From: Gammaproteobacteria bacterium
GTDB lineage: Bacteria > Pseudomonadota > Gammaproteobacteria > Steroidobacterales > Steroidobacteraceae
NCBI GenBank assembly: GCA_003162555.1
Contig: PMNQ01000025.1
Coordinates: forward strand, 8,969-15,902
Direction of reading: 5' to 3'
Length of the DNA stretch: 6,934 bases
The notes under the pieces: generated by a model
Database searches by the model: none
The model's input: the letters and a program-made list of their open reading frames with translations, nothing else
What the model was told of the DNA's origin: nothing
Shown here: piece after piece, positions 1 through 6,243 of the stretch
Position numbering within the stretch: the stretch's first letter is position 1
Layout of the letters: each line of letters begins with the position of its first letter
Program-made: the position numbers and the translations under genes

Positions 1-335
1 TCGAAGTGCTGATGGATCCGCTGGCCGCACAGCAAGCCGCGTGGATCGAATCGCGCACCGGGCTTGCGATCGGCGAGCGCATCCGCGCCACGCTCGCACT
101 CGGCCCCGAACCACATCCGTACCGGCGCATCCGGCGCGAGGGCGATACGCTGCAGCTGGCGGTGAAGGAATGGCGGGTGCGATTTACCGTTACGGAGCGA
201 CTTGTCCGGGTGGCGGAAATATCAACGGGCTACCGTGCCTCGCAGCTCGCCGCTGCGCAGCCGGGCGCAGAGCCGCTCGACGCGCACCGCGAGTTCGTGT
301 TGCGCTTTCCGAGGCACGCGGTGACGGCCACCTAG
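1..335 (+). CDS. Hypothetical protein, 3' part; weak RelE/ParE-like C-terminal half
   Basis: The open frame runs in from the window edge and ends at TAG 333-335. A GTG at 6 and an ATG at 12 are possible starts, but no upstream sequence is available to judge a ribosome binding site, so I treat the gene as 5'-partial. About 109 residues are visible. They begin with a predicted helical stretch (DPLAAQQAAWIESRTG) followed by a probably beta-rich part with the pattern YRRIRREGD, EWRVRFTV, LVRVAEISTGYR. That order of two helices and then strands with 'YRVxF...V.V..I..GYR' loosely recalls RelE/ParE toxins, but it is too weak for a family call, and no antitoxin gene can be seen in the window. Base composition and codon use match the neighbouring genes, supporting real coding. 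The stop overlaps the stop of the convergent gene. I do not recognise the product. Confidence 0.6.
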   Translation, partial: EVLMDPLAAQQAAWIESRTGLAIGERIRATLALGPEPHPYRRIRREGDTLQLAVKEWRVRFTVTERLVRVAEISTGYRASQLAAAQPGAEPLDAHREFVLRFPRHAVTAT

Positions 336-1834
336 TCAGCGGTGCCATGGGCCAGCGGCGATATCTCCTTGAACTCCGCGGGCACGGTTGAGTCCATTTC
401 ACCTGATTCGTATTTCTTCAACGTTTCCTGCAGTGGACCCAGGGCCCAACCCAGCCGCTTTGCCTTGAATATCGCCCGCTCCTGTGTCCCCCGCGCGGTG
501 GCAAAGTTGCCGTTGGCCGCCTGTGCAGCGGCATACGCCAGGGCGTAGTCAGGGTCATCACGACGATCTGGCAGCAGTGACTCCGCCAGTTGCAGCGCCA
601 AGTGTGTGTCCCGCAGGCCCGTGTCGCGCGCGGAAGCGCGAACCCAGACGACTTTGCGGACGAGCGTCGGATCTCCAGCTGTTGCTGCTTCGTTTAGCAA
701 CCGAATGTACTGGGCGCGTTCATCGGGATCGAGAATGCGGTTGTAAGTCGCTTCGATGATACGTGCGAGTACGGCCACCGCTCCGTCGGTTGCCGCCCGG
801 AGCCTCCACACCGAGACGTCTTGTGGTACGCACAGGCTCCGCGAAAGCACCGCCTCGGATTCAGCGTACCCTCTGAGAGCCGATGCAATCAGGATATCGT
901 CACTATCAGTAATGCTCGAATCCCGAACGTACTCATAAGTCAGGCCCAGGTCCGACAACACAACCCACAGCGCTTCACCGACCGGATCGCCGCCTGCCGC
1001 AGCCGTATGCAACCTTTGGACTGCCCCCGCGCGCAGCATTTCTTCCCGCTTATCGGGTCTGAAATTGATGCTCAGGAATTTCCACGTACCGATGGGCTGC
1101 CCGTCTTGGGTTGCAGGCGAAAATCTGGCGTGCAAGACGGTTACCAAAGCGGCTTCCTGAAAACCCTGACGCCAGCCCAACGGAAACGACGCATCGACCA
1201 CAGGGTTTTTGGCTCGGCCGTCAGTGTCCACCCACAAGCGCACGCGCACCACGGCGGGGAGACCATCCTCCAATCCCGCGGATGGATACCGGTTGGGCAG
1301 TTCAGTGGGAATTGCAAGTGTCTTGGCAGGAATCCAAATTGCGCGTCGCGTCGCCACCGGCGGTGCGTCCGGCGGCTTTTCCCAAGCTTTGTGGCACGCC
1401 GCGAGCGCCTCCTTCAACCTCAGCGCCACGGCTGCCCGCCCGTAATGTGCGATGACGGCCTCTGCTTTGGACTTCCCCGCCGTATCGGCCGCGTCGCTAA
1501 GCTCACGCAGTTGCGCGTCACTAACCTGGGCACCGAGTTGCCGTGCCGCGGTGAGCCAGCCAAGTGCCGCGCCCAGATCCCGCGCGCCACCGTCGCCGCG
1601 CGCGGCCATCACGCTCAGATTCATGTCGGCGGTGGCGAGGCCGGCGTTCGCCAGCAACAGAAAATCGCGATTGGCCCCAGCCATGTCGCCGGCTTTGTAG
1701 AGCGCAACGGCAGCGTCGAAAGTGACCGGCCTGGCGTCCGGTATTTCATTGCAAGAGGCGGAACCTGACCAGAAGGCGCCGCTTGCCGCAAGGATCAGGC
1801 CCGTGGCCAGGCTGAAGCCGCCGCGCTGGAACAT
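332..1834 (-). CDS. Exported Sel1-repeat / TonB C-terminal-like domain / TPR-like protein
   Basis: A 500-residue protein when started at the ATG at 1834. That start is preceded by GGGAGG five bases upstream and opens a typical export signal: MFQRGG, then a hydrophobic stretch to about residue 20, then GSASC. The frame stays open for 28 more codons upstream, but these do not look like a signal peptide and were rejected. Residues ~38-101 show a Sel1-like pattern (ALYKAGD, LANAGLATADMNLSVMAARGDGG, AALGWLTAARQLG). Residues ~183-260 resemble the TonB C-terminal domain: YPSAGLEDG, then VRVRLWVDTDGRAKNPVV, then EAALVTVLHARFSPA and GQPIGTW. Residues ~375-478 look TPR-like (LNEAATAGDP, LRDTHLALQLAESLL, DYALAYAAAQAANGNF). 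A periplasmic scaffold or binding role is an inference. No transmembrane anchor or proline-rich TonB linker is visible beyond the signal. C28 follows SAS, which is a poor lipobox, so it is probably not a lipoprotein. Generic annotation may call it 'energy transducer TonB', but true TonB function is doubtful. Confidence 0.85.
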   Translation of the reverse strand: MFQRGGFSLATGLILAASGAFWSGSASCNEIPDARPVTFDAAVALYKAGDMAGANRDFLLLANAGLATADMNLSVMAARGDGGARDLGAALGWLTAARQLGAQVSDAQLRELSDAADTAGKSKAEAVIAHYGRAAVALRLKEALAACHKAWEKPPDAPPVATRRAIWIPAKTLAIPTELPNRYPSAGLEDGLPAVVRVRLWVDTDGRAKNPVVDASFPLGWRQGFQEAALVTVLHARFSPATQDGQPIGTWKFLSINFRPDKREEMLRAGAVQRLHTAAAGGDPVGEALWVVLSDLGLTYEYVRDSSITDSDDILIASALRGYAESEAVLSRSLCVPQDVSVWRLRAATDGAVAVLARIIEATYNRILDPDERAQYIRLLNEAATAGDPTLVRKVVWVRASARDTGLRDTHLALQLAESLLPDRRDDPDYALAYAAAQAANGNFATARGTQERAIFKAKRLGWALGPLQETLKKYESGEMDSTVPAEFKEISPLAHGTAD

Positions 1835-1839
1835 GATCG

Positions 1840-1845
1840 CCTCCC
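1840..1845 (-). promoter_or_regulatory. Ribosome binding site that fixes the start at 1834
   Basis: On the minus strand the sequence reads GGGAGG CGATC ATG: a near-perfect Shine-Dalgarno core five bases before the ATG. This decides for the start at 1834 over the longer open frame beginning at 1918. Confidence 0.8.
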
Positions 1846-1902
1846 GGCACAGGTTCAGAGGTTCAAGAGTAGCGGTTCCTTGGCTCTCAATACAGTTTGC
1901 CA

Positions 1903-1997
1903 CGCCGGACGCAGGCACGCCGATTCACGGCGCGACAATTCGTGGCACGCTTTCCGCGCGGCTGAAAGGATAAACTGTGACCGGGCCACGTCCGGCG
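1903..1997. repeat. Separated inverted repeat, 9-base arms
   Basis: CGCCGGACG at 1903-1911 is exactly complementary to CGTCCGGCG at 1989-1997, with 77 bases between the arms. The right arm ends just before the AAGGA ribosome binding site of the peptidase gene. GCCACG also occurs directly at 1899-1904 and 1985-1990, partly overlapping both arms. The match is visible in the sequence; a regulatory role is only a guess. Confidence 0.35.
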
Positions 1998-2000
1998 CCT

Positions 2001-2005
2001 AAGGA
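2001..2005 (+). promoter_or_regulatory. Ribosome binding site of the M28 peptidase gene
   Basis: AAGGA lies six bases before the ATG at 2012, a good Shine-Dalgarno match at normal spacing. It supports this start, which also opens a clean signal peptide. Confidence 0.75.
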
Positions 2006-2011
2006 AACAAT

Positions 2012-3487
2012 ATGAGAACAGCCCCGCAACTGATGTTCGTGTCGCTGATTCTGTCGGCAACCACGGCCCTTGCGCAGGACGCGAACACTGCCGCGATCAT
2101 CGGCCGCTCTCTCACGTCCACGCCCATGGCGGAGGATCTGCGTCGGCTGACTGACGAGGTTGGCGGACGGGTCTCGGGCACGCCCGCGATGGCGCGCGCC
2201 GTCGATTGGGCGATGAACGCGTTTCGTCAGGCGGGCGTGGCCGCGCACACAGAAAGTTACACGATGCCACTCACCTGGCGCGAGGGTGCGACGCGGCTCG
2301 AGATACTGGATGGCGCGCAGTTTCCGGTTACCCTCGTCGCGGAGGGCTGGTCGGCGCCGACGCCGGCCGAGGGCATCACGGCTGATCTGCTGCACATCAG
2401 CAACGGCACGGACGCTGATTTTTCGCGCGTGGGCAAACAGGCGCGCGGCGCGATCCTGCTGATCGACTCCGCGGTGATCCAGTCCTGGGACGACCTCGAA
2501 AACGAATACGACCGCGCAATGCCGATCAAGCAGCGGGCCGTTGACGCCGGTGCACGCGCCATATTGTGGACGGCCGCACGCGAACGCCGCTTGTTGTACC
2601 GCCACACCGACACCGTCGATGGCGAGCTGTCGCCGTTGCCAATGGCGACCGTTGCACGTGAGGATGCGCTGCGGCTTGCGCGAGTGAGTGACGCCCGATC
2701 GGCCCCGTTGCGCGTGCGCTTGTCGATGCCCAACGTGGTCGGCGGCCCGGCGCCCGAACGCAATGTGATCGGCGAGATTCGCGGCCGGGAACATCCGGAA
2801 CAGGTGGTGGTCCTCGGCGCTCATCTGGATTCCTGGGATCTGGGCACCGGTGCGCTCGACAACGGTTGCAACGCGGCGCTGGTGATCGCGGCCGCGCGCG
2901 CGATCCAGGCGTCGGGATTGCGGCCGCGCAGCACCATCCGCTTCGTGCTGTTCAGCGGCGAGGAAGTCGGCTTCCAGGGCTCACGCGCCTACGTCACGCA
3001 GCATCGGGCCGAACTGGACCAGATGCGGGCGATGGTGGTCGTCGATTCTGGTGTTGGACGGATCACCGGCTTTTCACTGTCCGGCCGCGCGGATGTGCGG
3101 GAACCACTCGCGGAGCTGTTGAAGCCGCTCGGTGCCTTCGATGCCGGCCAGTTGAGTCTTTCCGGGAGCCTCGGCACCGACAATGTGGATTTCTTTCTCG
3201 AGGGCGTGCCCACATTGAGCGCCGATCAGGAACCCGCCAATTACATGCAGAACTACCACGCGGCGTCGGACACCTACGACAAGGTGGATCTGCCCCTGCT
3301 TGCGCAAAATACGGCATTCATCGCGGCCACTGTGTTTGAAATCGCCGAGCGCGCCGAGCCGCTCGGTCCGCGCCAGACTCGCGCCGAAGTGGCGCAGCTC
3401 CTCGAGCGCACGGGCCTTGCAAATGAAATGAAGGTCGGCGGATTGTGGGATGCCTGGGCGGCGGGAAAGCGGGGGCGCGCGCGGTGA
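2012..3487 (+). CDS. Exported M28-family zinc metallopeptidase with PA-like insert, carboxypeptidase Q-like
   Basis: This 491-residue protein is predicted to hydrolyse peptides from the chain end with a two-zinc centre, outside the cytoplasm. Residues 1-22 form a signal peptide (MRTAPQ, a hydrophobic core, then cleavage after ALAQ). Residues ~110-235 carry a PA-like insert, typical of the carboxypeptidase Q branch (M28B). The catalytic core begins at about 250. The expected ligands can all be placed by recalled alignment with human carboxypeptidase Q: H271 in GAHLDSWD, D283 in GALDNG, the E317-E318 pair in FSGEEVG (general base and zinc ligand), D345 in VVVDSGVG, and H416 in NYHAASDTYD. Length and motif order are normal for the family, with no sign of damage. 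The stop TGA (3485-3487) overlaps the GTG start of the next gene, so the two are likely one operon. Substrate preference cannot be read from the sequence. Confidence 0.93.
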   Translation: MRTAPQLMFVSLILSATTALAQDANTAAIIGRSLTSTPMAEDLRRLTDEVGGRVSGTPAMARAVDWAMNAFRQAGVAAHTESYTMPLTWREGATRLEILDGAQFPVTLVAEGWSAPTPAEGITADLLHISNGTDADFSRVGKQARGAILLIDSAVIQSWDDLENEYDRAMPIKQRAVDAGARAILWTAARERRLLYRHTDTVDGELSPLPMATVAREDALRLARVSDARSAPLRVRLSMPNVVGGPAPERNVIGEIRGREHPEQVVVLGAHLDSWDLGTGALDNGCNAALVIAAARAIQASGLRPRSTIRFVLFSGEEVGFQGSRAYVTQHRAELDQMRAMVVVDSGVGRITGFSLSGRADVREPLAELLKPLGAFDAGQLSLSGSLGTDNVDFFLEGVPTLSADQEPANYMQNYHAASDTYDKVDLPLLAQNTAFIAATVFEIAERAEPLGPRQTRAEVAQLLERTGLANEMKVGGLWDAWAAGKRGRAR

Positions 3488-4341
3488 GACCTGTCGGCAA
3501 AGCAATGGCGCTGGCGGCGCTGCTGTTGCTGACGATTTCCGGCGCGGCCCTGCCCAAGCCTTCGCCCGCCCCCAAAGTCACCAGTGTGCGACTCTATGTT
3601 TTCGACTGTGGAACTCTGGTCTACAACCGGCCAGAGGACTACAACCTGAAGCGCGAGGAGGTCAGGGACACCAACATGGGTGTCACCTGCTACCTCGTGG
3701 TTCATCCGAAGGGCGTGCTGCTGTACGACACGGGGCTCAACGACCGGCTCGTCGGCCGGCCGCTCTACGAGAACGTGCTCGATGGTTACGGCCAGATCAA
3801 GTTCAACACGCTGAGTGGGCAACTCGCGGACATCGGCGTCACGCCAGCCCGGATCGATTACCTCGTGCTGTCGCACTACCATTGGGACCATGTTGGCAAT
3901 GCGGGAAAGTTCGCCAGCTCGACCTGGCTGGTTTACAAAGGCGATCGCGACCAGATGTTCAGCAACGCGGCGCGCGCCTATCCCTGGTTCAACCAGTACG
4001 CCGCGCTGGAGCACAGCAAGACGCAGCTGCTCAGCGGTGACTACGACGTCTTCGGCGATGGCACGGTCGTCGTGCTCGCGACGCCGGGACACACCGAAGG
4101 GCACTGTTCGCTGCTGGTGCGCCTCAGGAACACAGGGCCGGTCGTGCTCTCGGGCGATCTCTACCACTATGCGGAAGAGCGTGACCTGAATCGCATGCCG
4201 GACGAGGAAAAGACCACAGGCACCGCTGAGTCGCGCCTGAAGATCGAGGAACTGCTGCGGCGGGTCAAGGGGCAGCTGTGGATCGGCCACAGCATGGAAT
4301 TCTTTCGCACGGTGCGAAAATCGCCGGCGTGGTACGACTGA
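3484..4341 (+). CDS. Exported metallo-beta-lactamase-fold hydrolase, N-acyl-homoserine-lactonase-like
   Basis: A 285-residue protein when started at GTG 3484, which overlaps the preceding stop as GTGA, with GGGGG (3471-3475) eight bases upstream. This start gives a proper signal peptide (MRPVGK, hydrophobic residues ~7-20, then GAALP). The ATG at 3505 would lose the positive n-region, and the ATG at 3445 would put 13 polar residues in front. The zinc-binding motif HxHxDH is complete at residues 131-136 (SHYHWDHVGN). The other ligands are H203 in TPGHTEGH, D225 in SGDLYHY and H269 in IGHSMEF. The opening VRLYVFDCGTL and the YDTGLND segment are typical of the AHL-lactonase-like subgroup of the fold. 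In the known family this chemistry opens the lactone ring of quorum-sensing signals, but other esters or lactones are possible. Export signal and coupling to the peptidase point to a periplasmic or secreted role. Confidence 0.88.
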   Translation: MRPVGKAMALAALLLLTISGAALPKPSPAPKVTSVRLYVFDCGTLVYNRPEDYNLKREEVRDTNMGVTCYLVVHPKGVLLYDTGLNDRLVGRPLYENVLDGYGQIKFNTLSGQLADIGVTPARIDYLVLSHYHWDHVGNAGKFASSTWLVYKGDRDQMFSNAARAYPWFNQYAALEHSKTQLLSGDYDVFGDGTVVVLATPGHTEGHCSLLVRLRNTGPVVLSGDLYHYAEERDLNRMPDEEKTTGTAESRLKIEELLRRVKGQLWIGHSMEFFRTVRKSPAWYD

Positions 4342-4364
4342 GGCGCGTGTTTCGCGGCGGCTTT

Positions 4365-4463
4365 TCAATCCTGCTTGTAAATCCGGCCTTCCTTCATCAC
4401 AACAGGACTTAACTGCCCGAGCACGAGCAGCAGCCACCCACAGGCAGCAAGTCTGGAGACCAT
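4365..4463 (-). pseudogene. 32-codon ORF: signal peptide joined to an amidohydrolase C-terminal tail (likely deletion remnant)
   Basis: This short ORF starts at ATG 4463-4461 and stops at TGA 4367-4365. Its start overlaps the stop of the TPR lipoprotein gene by one base (TGATG), a classic translational-coupling arrangement. The first ~19 residues (MVSRLAACGWLLLVLGQLS) have the shape of a signal peptide. The last ~12 (VVMKEGRIYKQD) read like the extreme C-terminus of amidohydrolase-superfamily enzymes, which often end in 'VMK(D/E/G)GR(I/L)Y'. Nothing of the catalytic core lies between them. The simplest reading is that a secreted amidohydrolase once followed the TPR gene and lost its middle by an in-frame deletion. 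It could instead be a genuine small membrane or secreted peptide. No strong Shine-Dalgarno is visible, so any translation would rely on coupling. Confidence 0.5.
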
Positions 4464-6184
4464 CAGAATGCCGGCGCTGTCAGCACGATGTCGGCGTGCT
4501 GCCAGGCTGCGGCGAACTGCCGCGCGACGTCGGCGGCTGCTTTCGATTTTCCCTGCGCCTTCAGCGCTGCGCCCAGGCCATACAGTGCCCAGCCGTTGTC
4601 CGGGTTCTGTCGGAGGTCCTGACGATACACCTGCTCGGCTTCGCTGGGCTTGCCTGCCTGCAGCCAGGCTGCGCCCAGCAGCTCGCGCACCGGGAAAAAC
4701 CAGTCGCGCGGCTCGTTGTAGGCGAGATGGTCCTCCGCAGCCACCGCCTGGCGGAGCGCGGCCAGCGCCTGGTCGGGTTGATGTTCAGCGTCGGCGATAC
4801 GCGCCTGCACCACCGGAATGGCCACCGCCAGCACATCCCTGACCGTATTCATGCCCGCGCCGCTCTCGGCCTGCTTCGAAGCGGACAGCGACTGCATTTC
4901 GGCCGCGATCGTACGCGCTTCCGCGACACGGCCCTTTGCAGCCAGCGCCATCGCGCGACCGTACAGGAAGCCCGCGTGCAATCCGATGAGCCTTGCGTCG
5001 GGCGCCGGCATCGCCAGCAGCTCATCCCACAGGCCGAAGCGCACGCGCGCCGTGTACTGTTCCGCCACGTACCAGTCGGCACCGGGCATCGCCAGCAACA
5101 TCGCATCCGCAACCGCCTTGCGCGAACTGTCCGCGGCCGCAATCGTCTCGGCCCGGCGCCCCTCCATGGCCGTGGAAGCCGCGAGAAACTGGAAGTTGTG
5201 CGCGGCATACATGGTGGCGTAGTAGTCCGGCAAATTTGTGCGCGCCATGTAGACGTCGTCATCGGCAACGCCGCGGCGATTGGCCTCGGCGGCCTCCTCG
5301 TAGCGGCCGATGCGCTGCATGATGTGCGCGGGCATATGCACCATGTGTCCGGCCGCCGGCATCAGGCTTTTGAGGCGTTCGGCGGCGGCCAGCGCCTTGT
5401 CGGGATGCGGCGAGGCCTCGAGGGTGTGCACGTAGTAGTGATTCGCACCGGGATGCAGTGGGTTGCGCGCCAGTACCGATTCGAGCGTCGCGACGATCTC
5501 ATCGGTGCCCGCGGTCGGCTTGCCGTCCGCGCTCCATAATTTCCACGCGTTGACGTTCATCAGCGCCTCGGCGTACAGGGTCTGCACGTCGAGATCCTGC
5601 GGATATTTCCGCGCCAGGATTTTCATCGCAGCGGCATAGCTCGCGAGCACGGGCCCGGCCGTGGCCGCATCGAGCGGCGCGGCCGTCGGGTAGCGGCTGG
5701 CGAGCGTTTGGATCAGCGCCTGCTCGACCGGCGTGGCCTGCGCTGCGTGTTGCCTGGCACTGGCCAGCGCGTCGAAGGCGACCTGTGCGCGTTCCGCGGT
5801 CATGAACGGCAGGTTGTAGTTCGGACCCACGGTCAATGACACGCCCCAGTAACAGGCAGCGCAAGCTGGGTCGAGCTCGGCGGCGCGCGCGAAGGAGCGA
5901 GTGGCCTCATCGTGATTGAAGGCCCACATGAAGCGCATGCCCTGGTCGAAATACTGCTGCGCCGCGGGCACGGAGGTGGTGATGGCGCGATGAAAATCGC
6001 CGAGCCCCTCGAACAACTGTGCGCCATTCGCCCAGTCCGCCAGTGTCGCCGGGACGTGCATGTGCATTTCGGCCACCGCAGTGGCCGCCACGGGCTTGGG
6101 CTTGGGCGCCTCCGTATCTACGTGGCCGCAGCCACTCAATGGCACACAGGCCGCACACGCGAAGAACCAGCGAAAACTGCTCAT
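4463..6184 (-). CDS. TPR lipoprotein with conserved histidine-rich core
   Basis: A 573-residue protein. The N-terminus MSSFRWFFACAACVPLSGC is a lipoprotein signal with lipobox LSGC and lipidation at C19, so the protein should sit in the outer or inner membrane facing the periplasm. The start ATG is preceded by AAGGG six bases upstream. TPR-like helical repeats run through most of the length: residues ~74-114 (YFDQGMRFMWAFNHDEATRSFARAAELDP), ~228-305, and ~500-560 (AGKPSEAEQVYRQDL, NPDNGWALYGLG). The most conserved-looking part is the histidine cluster: H244, H249 and H253 (HPGANHYYVH), then H280, H283 and H287 (GHMVHMPAHI). A CAAC pair (C108, C111) sits in the first repeat. I recognise this as a recurrent, uncharacterised family of secreted TPR proteins. 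The histidines could bind metal or simply be structural. The gene is probably co-transcribed with the minigene that follows it. Confidence 0.88.
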   Translation of the reverse strand: MSSFRWFFACAACVPLSGCGHVDTEAPKPKPVAATAVAEMHMHVPATLADWANGAQLFEGLGDFHRAITTSVPAAQQYFDQGMRFMWAFNHDEATRSFARAAELDPACAACYWGVSLTVGPNYNLPFMTAERAQVAFDALASARQHAAQATPVEQALIQTLASRYPTAAPLDAATAGPVLASYAAAMKILARKYPQDLDVQTLYAEALMNVNAWKLWSADGKPTAGTDEIVATLESVLARNPLHPGANHYYVHTLEASPHPDKALAAAERLKSLMPAAGHMVHMPAHIMQRIGRYEEAAEANRRGVADDDVYMARTNLPDYYATMYAAHNFQFLAASTAMEGRRAETIAAADSSRKAVADAMLLAMPGADWYVAEQYTARVRFGLWDELLAMPAPDARLIGLHAGFLYGRAMALAAKGRVAEARTIAAEMQSLSASKQAESGAGMNTVRDVLAVAIPVVQARIADAEHQPDQALAALRQAVAAEDHLAYNEPRDWFFPVRELLGAAWLQAGKPSEAEQVYRQDLRQNPDNGWALYGLGAALKAQGKSKAAADVARQFAAAWQHADIVLTAPAF

Positions 6185-6209
6185 GACTCACCCTTGTCTA
6201 TAAGCACGG

Positions 6210-6237
6210 ATGATATTCCCATGATTCTGGGTTTCAA
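6210..6237 (-). promoter_or_regulatory. Candidate sigma-70-type promoter of the TPR lipoprotein gene
   Basis: On the minus strand TTGAAA (6237-6232) is followed after 16 bases by TATCAT (6215-6210). Each box matches consensus at five of six positions. Transcription would start near 6203, leaving a leader of about 20 bases that includes the AAGGG ribosome binding site. The spacer contains the small inverted repeat CCCA/TGGG (6218-6231). This is a sequence match only, in a 59-base region that also serves the divergent gene at 6244. Confidence 0.4.
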
Positions 6238-6243
6238 TAGTCC

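Larger units (their letters stand above)
1835..2011. promoter_or_regulatory. Divergent intergenic region between the TonB_C-like gene and the M28 peptidase gene
   Basis: These 177 bases separate two divergently read genes and must hold both promoters unless transcription starts elsewhere. I find no convincing sigma-70 pair on either strand. On the plus strand TAAACT (1971-1976) could act as a -10 box, but no good -35 box sits at the right distance. Several short repeats lie here: CGCCGGACG (1903-1911) against its reverse complement at 1989-1997; ACAGTTT (1892-1898) against AAACTGT (1972-1978); GGCACGC twice (1914-1920, 1944-1950); and AGGTTCAG/AGGTTCAA in tandem (1851-1866) in the presumed leader of the minus-strand gene. 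They may be operator half-sites or chance in GC-rich DNA. Confidence 0.5.

Noticed and set aside
821..1768. Long plus-strand open frame (315 codons) opposite the TonB_C-like gene
   Set aside because: Its translation is rich in Arg, Cys, His and Pro with no recognisable motifs. The minus-strand gene has a signal peptide, a strong ribosome binding site and domain matches.
1835..1918. 28-codon N-terminal extension of the TonB_C-like protein
   Set aside because: The ATG at 1834 has GGGAGG at ideal spacing and a clean signal peptide. The extension has neither.
1925..2824. Long minus-strand open frame (299 codons) opposite the M28 peptidase
   Set aside because: It is an antisense shadow of a high-GC gene. 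The plus-strand frame carries all M28 metal-binding motifs.
2858..2880. DNG instead of DDG after the metal-binding aspartate of the M28 peptidase as a sign of inactivity
   Set aside because: The metal-binding aspartate itself (D283) is present, and Asn at the next position is, as I recall, common in active M28 members.
3445..3483. Upstream start at 3445 for the MBL-fold gene
   Set aside because: It would place a polar 13-residue stretch before the signal peptide and overlap the peptidase gene by 43 bases. GTG 3484 gives a standard coupled overlap.
4342..4364. Hairpin CGCG-TGTTT-CGCG followed by CTTTT as a terminator between the MBL gene and the minigene
   Set aside because: The stem is only four pairs and the T-run is short and displaced. 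This is too weak to annotate.
3274..4437. Minus-strand open frame (387 codons) spanning the MBL-fold gene and the peptidase end
   Set aside because: It shows no domain pattern and lies antisense to two well-supported genes. It is a GC-driven open frame.
4496..5539. Plus-strand open frame (347 codons) opposite the TPR lipoprotein
   Set aside because: Its composition is typical of antisense translation (Arg/His-rich, no motifs), and the opposite strand has a lipobox and TPR repeats.
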